Part shown: one piece after another, positions 50,792 through 59,442 of the stretch
Layout of the letters: every line of letters starts with the position of its first letter
Position numbering within the stretch: position 1 is the first letter of the stretch
From: Psychromarinibacter halotolerans
Lineage (GTDB): Bacteria > Pseudomonadota > Alphaproteobacteria > Rhodobacterales > Rhodobacteraceae
Assembly: GCF_029168315.1 (NCBI RefSeq)
Contig: NZ_JARGYD010000001.1
Location: forward strand, 930,001 to 994,000
Reading direction: 5' to 3'
DNA: 64,000 nt
Translations under genes and position numbers: made by a program
The notes under the pieces: generated by a model
Told to the model about the DNA's origin: nothing
Seen by the model: the letters and a program-made list of their open reading frames with translations, nothing else
Databases searched by the model: none

Positions 50792-52456
50792 CTAGCTGGC
50801 GCCGGGCACGCGGCGGTACACGCGCCAGATCGCGTTTTCTGCGACCACCTCAAAGCCATCCTCGACATAGGCACCATAGGCGTCCCACATCAGCCGCGTC
50901 GCGTCCGAGAAGCCCAGCTTCGGCACCATGACCACCTCTGCCCCGGACAAAAATGGGTCGGCAGGTGGCATCGTTCCTTCCGAGATGTTTCTTCCCGGAT
51001 GGAACCATATGTGGATGTCCTTCATCGGCGGCGCGCCGACGAACATCGGGAATGGGTTCAGGAAATCGAAGGCGATGATCCGCAGGTCGGTGAGCTCGTT
51101 TTCTTGCAGCAACGTCACGCCGCTGTCGATCATCTCAAGCATTTCGCCTTGGGAATACGTGTGGGTATAGCGGTCAGAGCCGATCAGCCGCCCTGTCACG
51201 AACGCCTCTTCCGGCGTCGACGCAGCAGCGACAGCAGACAGTGCGCTATTGCGGGTGTCCCCGACATAGTACGTCTCGAACCCCGGATAGCCGATCGCAA
51301 CGGAACCGTCATCGGCGTTACGGGCAAAGGTCAGCGTGGACATCGCCGTCTGCGCCATGTGCGGCACTGCGAAGATCGCGAACAGCAAAGCCGGCAGTTC
51401 CGGGCGCGGCGGACCTGTGTGGATGCGGGCGCCAAAAAGAAACAGGACGGCCAGCAAAAGCGGGCCGTTTGGATGGTGGTTCTGACCCAGGATGATGATC
51501 GCGGCGACAGGCACAAACAGGAACACGGCTATGTCGTACAGCGTCGGACGCGCGACGGTCAGCAAGTAAACCGCCAGCACCGCGACCAGAAAGAACTCTG
51601 CTGCGTTGTCGATAATCAGCCCGACGAAGCCGCCACGTACCACGCCCGAGGCCGCCCCCGCCTCGCGGATGTCGTTGACGTACGCGCCAAGGCCTAGCCC
51701 CGCGAGGCCTGAAATTCCCACCAGCGCCAACGTGATCGCCCCGGCGGCGAACGCCGTCCACCGGAGGCGCGGCGCGATCAGGAAGGCCATCGCAAGGAAA
51801 GCGCCCCCAAAGGCGAAATAGGTGACCTTCAGCCAGAACAGGAAAAACAGCAGTGCCGCCACGAAAGCGACGTCCAGCGCCGTTCTCCAACGCGATCGGT
51901 TGGTGTCGCGCGGTGCGATCCCCAATAGCATAACCGTGGACAGGATCGGCCAGCCCCAACGGTTGTAGTGCATCGACTGGTTCGACCACAGGCCGGGCCA
52001 GCCCGGCTCCATCGGCACGACGATCAGGACGAAGACCCAGACCGAAAACAGCGCCGCAAGGATCGCGCCGACCCGCGCCTGCGCCATGATCATCGCCATC
52101 GGAGTGACGATGACCGCCAGCAGGACCGACGCGAATTCCATCGCGCCGCCGAACTGCCCCAGCGCCTGCCAACCAAGATAGGGCAGCCAGTAGGACATGA
52201 AGCCAAGCGGCGAGCGGAAATCGATACTGGGCCATTGGCCCGCGTCGATCCGGTACGCGCCTTCCAGAGCGATCAGCACGTCGCCGAGATACGCGCCGGA
52301 ATAGGTTGCCCCGGGATAGAGGAACACGGCAGAGAGGATCACGGCCACGACCGCCAGAATGACCCACGCCAAAGCATAGTTTCGGTCAAGCCGGCCCAAT
52401 GCCCAAGGCTTGGCCCCGTTCGGCTGGTTCGCCGAAAGGCCGTTGCGCGGGATCAC
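50792..52456 (-). CDS. Polytopic membrane protein, possible GT-C-type glycosyltransferase
   Basis: This 554-residue protein has about 10-12 hydrophobic spans over residues 25-375 and a soluble C-terminal domain of about 170 residues. An early loop after the first span contains GAYLGDVLIALEGAYRIDAGQWPSIDFRSPLG, with acidic residues placed as in GT-C enzymes. I do not recognise a named family with certainty. It is the last gene of an operon with a GT2 glycosyltransferase, a flippase-like protein and a mutase-like flavoprotein, so transfer of a lipid-linked sugar is plausible. It overlaps the upstream gene by 4 bases. Confidence 0.7.
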   Translation of the reverse strand: MIPRNGLSANQPNGAKPWALGRLDRNYALAWVILAVVAVILSAVFLYPGATYSGAYLGDVLIALEGAYRIDAGQWPSIDFRSPLGFMSYWLPYLGWQALGQFGGAMEFASVLLAVIVTPMAMIMAQARVGAILAALFSVWVFVLIVVPMEPGWPGLWSNQSMHYNRWGWPILSTVMLLGIAPRDTNRSRWRTALDVAFVAALLFFLFWLKVTYFAFGGAFLAMAFLIAPRLRWTAFAAGAITLALVGISGLAGLGLGAYVNDIREAGAASGVVRGGFVGLIIDNAAEFFLVAVLAVYLLTVARPTLYDIAVFLFVPVAAIIILGQNHHPNGPLLLAVLFLFGARIHTGPPRPELPALLFAIFAVPHMAQTAMSTLTFARNADDGSVAIGYPGFETYYVGDTRNSALSAVAAASTPEEAFVTGRLIGSDRYTHTYSQGEMLEMIDSGVTLLQENELTDLRIIAFDFLNPFPMFVGAPPMKDIHIWFHPGRNISEGTMPPADPFLSGAEVVMVPKLGFSDATRLMWDAYGAYVEDGFEVVAENAIWRVYRRVPGAS

Positions 52457-53784
52457 ACCGCCTCCTCAAGCCGGCTCGCAAGCTCGGAGCCAAGGCGCCG
52501 GCCTTCGCGGATGGCATAGTTGGTGCCCCGGTCCTCTGGATAGATCTGCGCCATTGAGCAGACCCAGAACCCGTCACGGGGCCCTGCCTCGGCGGGAATT
52601 TTGCTGCCGTAAGCTTTGCCCACGACCGGCTGCGACCAGCGTTCGCGCCAAAGATGATGCTTGTGAATCCAATCCTCTGAGAACTCGGGGAACATCTCTT
52701 TCAGGTAGGGCAAAGAGAAGTCCAGCGCTTCGTCCGCGTCCATCGAGTACATCGCATCCGTGTGCGGAAGGTACTTGGACAAGTACACGATGTGGCTGCC
52801 GCCGTATGTCTCTGCCCGCTCGAAATTGGTGTGCTCAATCACCGCGACGAAAGGGAAACTCGGGTCGTTGACGTTCAGCCAGTACGTTTCGGACAAGGAC
52901 CGCTTCAGTTCGAGAACGAGACAGACGTTCGACAAATAGTCGATGCCGTTCAGGCGTTCGACGTAACCCGGTTCGGCCCAGCCCTTCACCATTTCGCCGA
53001 TCAGGGGCAGCGCCGGGGTGGCGACGACCTGATCATAGGTCTCGGTTCCGTCGGGTGTCGTGACCTGCCAGCGACCGTCCTCATCGGGCCGCACCTCGGT
53101 CACGGGCGCATTCAGCAGGATCCGGCCACCCTTCTCGTCCACGATGTCGGCCAGTCGCTCGGCAAGACGCACGAAGCCGCCAGTCAGGTACGCCAACCGT
53201 TCCTCGCCAGCCTGCCCGCGACTGGAGCCCCGCAGTTTAAGTTTGTTCCACATCCACACCGCGGAGACCTTATCGGCATAGGGACCGAACTTGCCCTCGA
53301 GCAACGGTTTGAAGACGACGTCGAAAACGCGCTGGCCCGCCATACTACGAAGCCAGTCGTACGCGGTTATGTTCTCAAGCTGCTTCCAGCTTTCGATCTT
53401 GCGCACCTTCAGCGTCAGCAGGCCCAAACGAATCCGGTCGGGAAACGACAATGCGGTGAACTTCAGCAGGTCCATCGGCGTCGACAGCTTGAAGAACTTG
53501 TTGCCGTAGTACATCCCGGTGTTGGTCGGGTTGATCACAACAGAGTCAGTCATGCCGATCTCTTCGATCAAATCCATCACCGCCAGATCATTGGTGAACC
53601 AGTGGTGATAGAAACGGTCCAGCCGCTCGCCGCCCACGTCGAAAGCCGATGCAAGACCGCCGACTTCGTCCGCCGCCTCGTAGACGGTGACGGTGTGCCC
53701 CGCTTGCGCAAGCTCGTACGCGGCCGACAGCCCAGTGAAGCCGCCGCCGACGACCGCGACCGATTTCGTGTTACCCGATGTCAT
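52453..53784 (-). CDS. NAD(P)/FAD-dependent oxidoreductase (protoporphyrinogen oxidase/UDP-galactopyranose mutase-like)
   Basis: This 443-residue flavoprotein has the dinucleotide motif VAVVGGGFTGLSAAYELAQAG at residues 8-28 and the GG-doublet YEAADEVGGLASAF. GAPVTEVRPDEDG-type sequence around residue 220 belongs to the amine-oxidase-like FAD domain. The C-terminus has the FAD-contact FWVCSMAQIYPEDRGTNYAIREG. Relatives occur in polysaccharide clusters and act on nucleotide or lipid-linked sugars. Between glycosyltransferase and flippase genes it may modify a sugar before transfer. The specific reaction is not known. Confidence 0.85.
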   Translation of the reverse strand: MTSGNTKSVAVVGGGFTGLSAAYELAQAGHTVTVYEAADEVGGLASAFDVGGERLDRFYHHWFTNDLAVMDLIEEIGMTDSVVINPTNTGMYYGNKFFKLSTPMDLLKFTALSFPDRIRLGLLTLKVRKIESWKQLENITAYDWLRSMAGQRVFDVVFKPLLEGKFGPYADKVSAVWMWNKLKLRGSSRGQAGEERLAYLTGGFVRLAERLADIVDEKGGRILLNAPVTEVRPDEDGRWQVTTPDGTETYDQVVATPALPLIGEMVKGWAEPGYVERLNGIDYLSNVCLVLELKRSLSETYWLNVNDPSFPFVAVIEHTNFERAETYGGSHIVYLSKYLPHTDAMYSMDADEALDFSLPYLKEMFPEFSEDWIHKHHLWRERWSQPVVGKAYGSKIPAEAGPRDGFWVCSMAQIYPEDRGTNYAIREGRRLGSELASRLEEAV

Positions 53785-53801
53785 TTACTCTACCCAATTC
53801 C

Positions 53802-54791
53802 TCAAGAAACGTCCTGCGCCGCCCGTCGTGCTCCGGGTGCGGCGATCACCAACCACAACCCGCCGACCAGCGTCGCGGGCAGCCACAGAGCGGCATGGAC
53901 AAGCAGCGCATAAGCCGTGGCGGCCGAGACCGCGTTGCCGATGGACGTCATCGCCTGGATGACGAAATAGTCGAAGGTGCCTGCATAGCCCGGAGTGCTG
54001 GGAATAAGCGTCGCGAGGGTGCCCACCGGCAGTGCCAGCCAGCCCCCCATCGCATCCGCGATTGCGGGAAGCGACTGCGCGACCGAGTAAAACACCAGTC
54101 CCTCGAACAGCCACGCCACCACCGACCAAGCCAGAAGACGCGGCATCACCGCGCCCTTCGATAACCAGATCGCAGTATCGAGGACGCTCGTCGCGTGGCC
54201 GTCGACCCAACTGCCCACCTTGGGCGACAGCCGCCCCAACAACCGCACGCCCCAAGTCACCAGCGGCCGGAACACCTGTGGGAAAAGCAGCACCAGCAAT
54301 ATGCCGAATGCGATCGCGATCAGTGCCCCCGCGCCCAAACCCAACAACGCCATCGTGTCCGGCTTGAAATACAAAAGCGCGCCGCCCATCAGCATCAGAA
54401 GCACCAGAAGGTCCAGCAGGCGCTCGACAACCAGTGTGGCAAGAACCTCGGCCCCGCCGACACCGATCCGGCGGCGAAACGCGAAGACCCGCAGGATGTC
54501 ACCCGCACGAAACGGCAGCACGTTGTTTGCGGCGATTGACGCCATGAACGGCCCCGCACAGGTGGCCCAGCTTACCGTCGGGTTGTCCCGCTGCAGCATC
54601 GCGCGCCAACGCGCGATCCGGCAGGCATACCCGGCAAAAAAGACCGCGACCGCAGCGACCAGCCAACCAATGCGCGCCTCGCTAAGATCGGCAAGGAAGG
54701 TCTGAAAATCCAGCTGGCGCACGATCAGCCAGCAGAAAAAGGCGGCGACGGCGAAGCCGACCGCCAGATGACGGGCTTTTCCGGCAGTCAT
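53802..54791 (-). CDS. Flippase-like/UPF0104 (lysylphosphatidylglycerol synthase TM-domain) membrane protein
   Basis: This 329-residue membrane protein has about seven to eight spans. Family features are GYACRIARWRAMLQRDNPTVSWATCAGPFMASIAANNVLPFRAGDILRVF near residue 55-105 and the C-terminal LATLIPSTPGYAGTFDYFVIQAM. The PFRAGD and PGGxG-like motifs are typical of this group, which is thought to translocate lipid-linked intermediates. The neighbouring glycosyltransferase starts 1 base away. The role is inferred from context. Confidence 0.88.
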   Translation of the reverse strand: MTAGKARHLAVGFAVAAFFCWLIVRQLDFQTFLADLSEARIGWLVAAVAVFFAGYACRIARWRAMLQRDNPTVSWATCAGPFMASIAANNVLPFRAGDILRVFAFRRRIGVGGAEVLATLVVERLLDLLVLLMLMGGALLYFKPDTMALLGLGAGALIAIAFGILLVLLFPQVFRPLVTWGVRLLGRLSPKVGSWVDGHATSVLDTAIWLSKGAVMPRLLAWSVVAWLFEGLVFYSVAQSLPAIADAMGGWLALPVGTLATLIPSTPGYAGTFDYFVIQAMTSIGNAVSAATAYALLVHAALWLPATLVGGLWLVIAAPGARRAAQDVS

Positions 54792-54792
54792 G

Positions 54793-55812
54793 TCAGTCTC
54801 CTACCGCCGTGGCGCGTTCCAGCGCCGCTACCGGCCGGGGTGCCGTTACATGAGGCTCGAAGCCGATCCGCTTCTGAACGATGTACAGAGGGCGACGCTT
54901 TACCTCGCGATAGATCTTGCCGGTGTACTCGCCGAGAATCCCAAGACAGACCAACTGTACCCCACCGATCAACAGCACCGCGATCATCAGCGCCGTCCAG
55001 CCTTCGACGAAGTTGTCGGTGAAAATCCGCATGAACAGGGCATAGAAGATCCCTAGTACCGCAAAGAAGGCGAACAGCACCCCAAGCGTGATCGCCAACC
55101 GCAGCGGCACCGTCGAGAACGAGATGATGCCGTCCGCCGCGAACATGATCATCTTGCGCAGCGGGTACTTCGACACACCTGCATGGCGCTTGGCGCGACG
55201 GTATTCGATGGCGGTTTGCTCGAACCCGACCCAAGACACCATTCCACGCACGAACCGGTCACGCTCTGGCATGCTTTTCAGCGTGTCGACCACGGGACGG
55301 CTCATCAGACGGAAGTCGCCGGTGTCCAGTGGGATCGGCACCTCGGAAAGTCCGTTCAGGACGCGGTAAAAAGCGCGGGCAGTGGATAGCTTGAAGGCGG
55401 ACTCCCCCTCCCGCTCGCTGCGGGTGCCGTAGACAACGTCGAACCCCTCGCGCCATTTCGCGATCATCTCGGGAATAACCTCGGGGGGGTCCTGAAGATC
55501 GGCGTCGATCAGAACGACGGCATCGCCGACAGCCGCGTCGATGCCGGCGGTTACGGCAATCTGGTGCCCGAAGTTGCGCGCGAAACTGAGGACGCGAACG
55601 GCATCATGCTTCTCTGCCAGTCCTTCAAGGATTTGCAGCGTGCGGTCTTGGCTTCCGTCATCGACACAGATGATTTCTGTACGGCAATTCTCGAACCCCG
55701 ACGACACGGACAGAAGCCGATCTATCGTGACGGAAATCACTTCTTCTTCGTTGTAGCAGGGCACAACGATCGAAATTAAGCTTTGCGTCCCTCCGGGAGC
55801 GTTCGTAATCAT
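54793..55812 (-). CDS. Family 2 glycosyltransferase with C-terminal membrane spans (GtrB/DPM1-like)
   Basis: This is a 339-residue polyisoprenyl-phosphate glycosyltransferase. The GT-A domain opens ISIVVPCYNEEEVISVTIDRLL, with VDDGSQDRT for nucleotide binding and DADLQDPPEVIPEM for metal and catalysis. Two C-terminal spans (LAITLGVLFAFFAVLGIFYAL and WTALMIAVLLIGGVQLVCLGILGEY) anchor it. It likely transfers a sugar to undecaprenyl phosphate. It is the first gene of the envelope operon. The 343-base region upstream lacks genes and is comparatively AT-rich. Confidence 0.93.
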   Translation of the reverse strand: MITNAPGGTQSLISIVVPCYNEEEVISVTIDRLLSVSSGFENCRTEIICVDDGSQDRTLQILEGLAEKHDAVRVLSFARNFGHQIAVTAGIDAAVGDAVVLIDADLQDPPEVIPEMIAKWREGFDVVYGTRSEREGESAFKLSTARAFYRVLNGLSEVPIPLDTGDFRLMSRPVVDTLKSMPERDRFVRGMVSWVGFEQTAIEYRRAKRHAGVSKYPLRKMIMFAADGIISFSTVPLRLAITLGVLFAFFAVLGIFYALFMRIFTDNFVEGWTALMIAVLLIGGVQLVCLGILGEYTGKIYREVKRRPLYIVQKRIGFEPHVTAPRPVAALERATAVGD

Positions 55813-56155
55813 AAAACCAGTCCAATTCCCGCCGCAATTGCCTTAATTTAGCTCTAGTTGCCCACTCCATCAACCCGAGCCGCGAACCCGCCCGTTCTGT
55901 CGCCTGCTACCGGAAAGCAATCTTCTCGATTACATTTCCGACACTTAGCATACACGCGCACCGCTCTAACGCAGCCAATCAAGCTTCGCTGCACCTGCAT
56001 TCTCTGCACGATCAGAAACGTGCAGGCAACATGCGCCAATAAATTATGCAAATGCACCGCACGTGGCCCGAAAACCTTCGGACCACGTCGCAACAATCAT
56101 GGTCAATTCGCCTGACTGGAAACGCGAGCCGCTTCTGGCCGCCGCCGCGTGCGGC
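55813..56155. other. Gene-free 343-base region with two inverted repeats
   Basis: This region separates two minus-strand operons. ACGTGG-C-CCGAA (56061-56072) pairs with TTCGG-A-CCACGT (56077-56088) across a 4-base loop with one mismatch. It lies behind the DUF3830 stop and probably terminates that operon, though no clear T-run follows. CTGCACG (56004-56010) and CGTGCAG (56019-56025) form a perfect inverted repeat with an 8-base spacer that could be an operator for the glycosyltransferase operon. No credible coding frame or RNA gene was seen. Confidence 0.5.
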
Positions 56156-56572
56156 CTACTCCGCCAGTTCGAAGCGGATGTCCTTCGCGCCTTCCCACAG
56201 CACGAGGTTGCCCAGCTTCATCAGGTTCTCGTGGCCGCTGGTCAGCGTGATGAAGTGGTTGCCCGCCAGCTGGCCCATCTTGGACGAGAAATCGACGCCG
56301 CCGTAGGCCAGCAGGATCTCGGTCTCGGAGATACCGCCGGGGTACAGGATGATGTGACCCGGCGCGGGGTGCGAGGTGTGGTTTTCGTAGCCGACCCCGA
56401 AGTCATGGTCGCCCAGCGGAATCCACACGCCCTCGCCCGACCACCGGACGTGGACGATCTGGCTTTGATACGGCAGCGCCTTGCGGAAGGCGGCGCAGGT
56501 CTGGGGCGCGGCCTCTTCCTCCAGCTTCGCGTCGAAGGTGTAGGGTCCGGCGTGGATCACGAGCTTGGTCAT
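56156..56572 (-). CDS. DUF3830 family protein
   Basis: This 138-residue protein matches DUF3830, a small cyclophilin-like beta-barrel family of unknown function. Seen here are APQTCAAFRKALPYQSQIVHVRWSGEGVWIPLG, NHTSHPAPGHIILYPGG and the closing LVLWEGAKDIRF. DUF3830 genes often lie with amino-acid or opine catabolic genes. ATG at 56572 with AAGGAAG upstream gives the conserved length; an earlier ATG would add a non-conserved stretch. It is the last gene of the ABC transporter/oxidase operon. Confidence 0.88.
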   Translation of the reverse strand: MTKLVIHAGPYTFDAKLEEEAAPQTCAAFRKALPYQSQIVHVRWSGEGVWIPLGDHDFGVGYENHTSHPAPGHIILYPGGISETEILLAYGGVDFSSKMGQLAGNHFITLTSGHENLMKLGNLVLWEGAKDIRFELAE

Positions 56573-56588
56573 TGGGTCTTCCTTGCAG

Positions 56589-59438
56589 TCAGAAACGGTC
56601 GAAGTCGAAGGGGGCAAGGTCCTGTCGGGCCCTGCCGTGAAGTGCGAGGGACGCCGCCTCGCGGCCCATCAGGGGGCCAAGGGTGTAGCCGTTGGCGGAG
56701 GCCGCCACCGCGACACCGGGCACGCCCGGAAGCGCCCCCAGCAGCGGGGCGCCGTCGATGTCGATGTTCATCGCGGCCCAGCTGCGCAGCACGCGCAGGC
56801 CACCGACGGCGGGCACGCTGCGCGCGGCGACCCACAGGTTGCCCTCCAGGCTGTCGGGCAACACCTGCGGCTGGCCGGACGGCCCTGTGCGCGCGGTCCA
56901 TGCGCCACCGATCAGAACGGTCCCGGCGGCGGTCTGCTTCATGGTCAGGTGGCGGTCGGCATGGGCCAGCAGGCAAGGCAGGATCGGTGCGGTGCGTTCG
57001 GTCACCACCATCTGCAGCGGCGCGCCCTTGACGGGGATCGGCGCGCCCAGCATCCGGCCCAGTTCGCCAGACCAGCCACCCGCCGCAAGAAGCAACCGCT
57101 TCGCGTGGACGACCCCGCGCGTGGTCTGCAGGTGGTGACCGTCCGACGTGGCGGCGATGGCAGTTACGCCTGCCTGCTCCTCGAAACGGACGCCGGCGGC
57201 GCGCGCGGCGGCGATCAGCGCGTTGGACGCGGCCAGCGGGTTGATCTTGCCCTCGCCCGGACACCACGCGGCGGCGACCATGCGGTCGGACACCTGCGGC
57301 GCGATCTGGCGCAGGCGGTCGGGGCCGATTACTTCGGTGTGCACGCCCAACGTCGCCTCGGACGCGGCCTTTTGTTCAAGGAACGGGATCTGCGCCTCGG
57401 ATTCCGCGACCATCAGGCCGCCGGTCACCGACATCTCGAAATCCGCGCCAAGTTCGCGTTCCAGGTCGCCCCACAGCGCGATGGATTCCTGCTGTAGCGG
57501 CAGGGTCGCCAGTTGCAGGCCGCCGCCGCCCACCGCCTTAGCGCCGAAATCCCACGACAGCAGCTGCAGGTGAAGGCTGCCGGCATTGCCGCCCGAGGCC
57601 TCGGCGTTCAGGCGGCCCCGGTCCAGCACGACGACGCTGGCGCCTTCGCGGGCGGCGAACAGCGCGGCCGAGATGCCGGTAACGCCGCCGCCGACGATGG
57701 CAAGGTCGGCTGTGATCTCGCCGAAATCCGCTGCCTCGCCCGCAGAGGGCCGGGCCGAGGGGCTGCTTTCCCGGTGGCCGCCCCATTCGGGCTTTTCCAC
57801 GGTCAACGCCGCGACGGGCACCGGCCTGACGGGGATCTGCGGCGCCAGAAGCGTCTCGGGCGCGGTGTCCCTGCCCGCCTCTGCCAGCAGCCGTAGTGCC
57901 GCGGGAACGCAGTAACGGCCCTGACAGCGGCCCATGCCAAGGCGCGTGGCGCGCTTGACGGCGCCGGGGTCGGTGGCCCCGGCCGCGATAGCGGCGCGGA
58001 CGCTGGCGGCGGTCACCGCCTCGCACCGGCAGACGGTTGTCTCGTCAGGCACCGGCGCGCGCGGCGGCGCGTCGAACAAGGTCCACAGCGCCGACTGGAA
58101 CCGGCGGGCCCGGGCCATCCGGCGGGCGTGCGACGGGTCGGCGGGAAGATCCTTGCCGAGGTATCGCGCCACCCCATGCGCGGCCAGCGCGCCCTGCGCC
58201 TCGGCCACGCGCGCGCCGCCCATGCTGCCCGCGTCGCCCGCGACCCAAAGCCCCGCGACGGCTGTCGCGCCGTCGTCTTCGCGGATCACGAGGGGTGCGC
58301 GCGTTCGCGGGTCCAGTCGCAGCGGAGCGCCCAGAAGGCGGGCGATTTCCAGTTGCGGCGCAAAGCCTTCACCGATGCAGATCGCGTCGGCGGCGATGGT
58401 TTCGGTGCGGCCGCTGGCGATGTGGCGCAGCACGGCGCCGTCGGCCTTTGCGTCCCCCGTCACGGCGGCGACGTCCCAGCCGGTCCTCAGGGGCACGCCC
58501 GACCGCCGCATCCCCAGCCGATAGCGCAGCCCGTCCAGCGCCAGCCCCGGCGCGGCCAACCCGGCCCGCAGCAGCGCCCCGCGATCCGCCACCGCGGCAC
58601 GTTCCAGCACCGTGACAACATTGCCGCCGAGCTGTTTGATTTCATGTGCCAATTGCCACGCGAGGGGTCCGTTGCCCGCGATCAAAACCCGCTTGCCCGG
58701 CACCACCCCGTAACGGCGCGCCAGCGTCTGGGCCGAGCCGATGCTTTGCACCCCCGGCAGCGTCCAGCCCGGCACCATCGCGGGCACTTCGTAAGCGCCG
58801 GTGGCAAGGATCACCGACCGCGCCGCGACGGCCAGCCCGCCGTCGCCCCCCAGCGACCGCAGGTCGAAACGACCCGCTTCGTCCGCGCGGGCGAACCAGA
58901 CGGTCTGGCCACCCGCAATCCGCACGCCCGCGTCGGTCGCGGCTTGGCGGCGCGCATCGCCTTCGCGGTGCTGGGCGTCGGCGGCGGCCCCGCCCCGAAA
59001 GCCCGCGCTGCGCGGTTTATAGTACTGACCGCCCGCGTCAGAGCGTTCGTCCAGAACCAGCACCTGCAGGCCTGCCCGCGCAAGGCGCGTGGCCGCGGCC
59101 AGCCCGGCCGGTCCGGCCCCCAGCACGGCGACATCCACGGTCACCTGCTCAACATCAAGCGGCGCGCCCTCGGTCGCGACGGAGGGCGTCGCGCGGTCGT
59201 CCTGCGCCTCGATCTCCATGCCATCGCGCAGCGTGGTCATGCAGGCCAGCCGCCCGGTCCGGCCATCGACCTTCACCGCGCAGTCCTGGCACACGCCCAT
59301 GCCGCAGAACGGTCCACGCGGCTGCCCGTTGCCGCCGGTGCCGAACCGCGTCACCTGTGCAGCCGAAAGGGCGGCCGCGATGCTGTCGCCCGGCCGCCCT
59401 GTCAGCTGCTGTCCATTCCAGCGAAACCGTAAAGTCAT
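56589..59438 (-). CDS. Three-in-one oxidase: 2Fe-2S, FAD-NAD(P) and D-amino-acid-oxidase domains fused
   Basis: This 949-residue protein joins what are normally three subunits of hydrogen-cyanide-synthase/opine-oxidase complexes. Residues 1-90 hold a plant-type 2Fe-2S domain with Cys45, 50, 53 and 66. About 100-460 is a FAD/NAD(P) oxidoreductase starting VAVLGAGPAGLAAATRLA. At about 465-510 a BFD-like cluster VCRCEAV..GMGRCQGRYC follows. From about 575 to the end lies a DAO-type FAD oxidase beginning LAIVGGGVTGISAALFAARE. It should oxidise the C-N bond of a secondary amine such as an opine or imino acid. It is unlikely to make cyanide, as the neighbours are catabolic. Confidence 0.9.
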   Translation of the reverse strand: MTLRFRWNGQQLTGRPGDSIAAALSAAQVTRFGTGGNGQPRGPFCGMGVCQDCAVKVDGRTGRLACMTTLRDGMEIEAQDDRATPSVATEGAPLDVEQVTVDVAVLGAGPAGLAAATRLARAGLQVLVLDERSDAGGQYYKPRSAGFRGGAAADAQHREGDARRQAATDAGVRIAGGQTVWFARADEAGRFDLRSLGGDGGLAVAARSVILATGAYEVPAMVPGWTLPGVQSIGSAQTLARRYGVVPGKRVLIAGNGPLAWQLAHEIKQLGGNVVTVLERAAVADRGALLRAGLAAPGLALDGLRYRLGMRRSGVPLRTGWDVAAVTGDAKADGAVLRHIASGRTETIAADAICIGEGFAPQLEIARLLGAPLRLDPRTRAPLVIREDDGATAVAGLWVAGDAGSMGGARVAEAQGALAAHGVARYLGKDLPADPSHARRMARARRFQSALWTLFDAPPRAPVPDETTVCRCEAVTAASVRAAIAAGATDPGAVKRATRLGMGRCQGRYCVPAALRLLAEAGRDTAPETLLAPQIPVRPVPVAALTVEKPEWGGHRESSPSARPSAGEAADFGEITADLAIVGGGVTGISAALFAAREGASVVVLDRGRLNAEASGGNAGSLHLQLLSWDFGAKAVGGGGLQLATLPLQQESIALWGDLERELGADFEMSVTGGLMVAESEAQIPFLEQKAASEATLGVHTEVIGPDRLRQIAPQVSDRMVAAAWCPGEGKINPLAASNALIAAARAAGVRFEEQAGVTAIAATSDGHHLQTTRGVVHAKRLLLAAGGWSGELGRMLGAPIPVKGAPLQMVVTERTAPILPCLLAHADRHLTMKQTAAGTVLIGGAWTARTGPSGQPQVLPDSLEGNLWVAARSVPAVGGLRVLRSWAAMNIDIDGAPLLGALPGVPGVAVAASANGYTLGPLMGREAASLALHGRARQDLAPFDFDRF

Positions 59439-59442
59439 CGGG

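Noticed and set aside
56589..59438. Hydrogen cyanide synthase
   Set aside because: Domain order resembles HcnABC, but the chain is fused and lies with transporter and catabolic genes. Opine or imino-acid oxidase is more likely.
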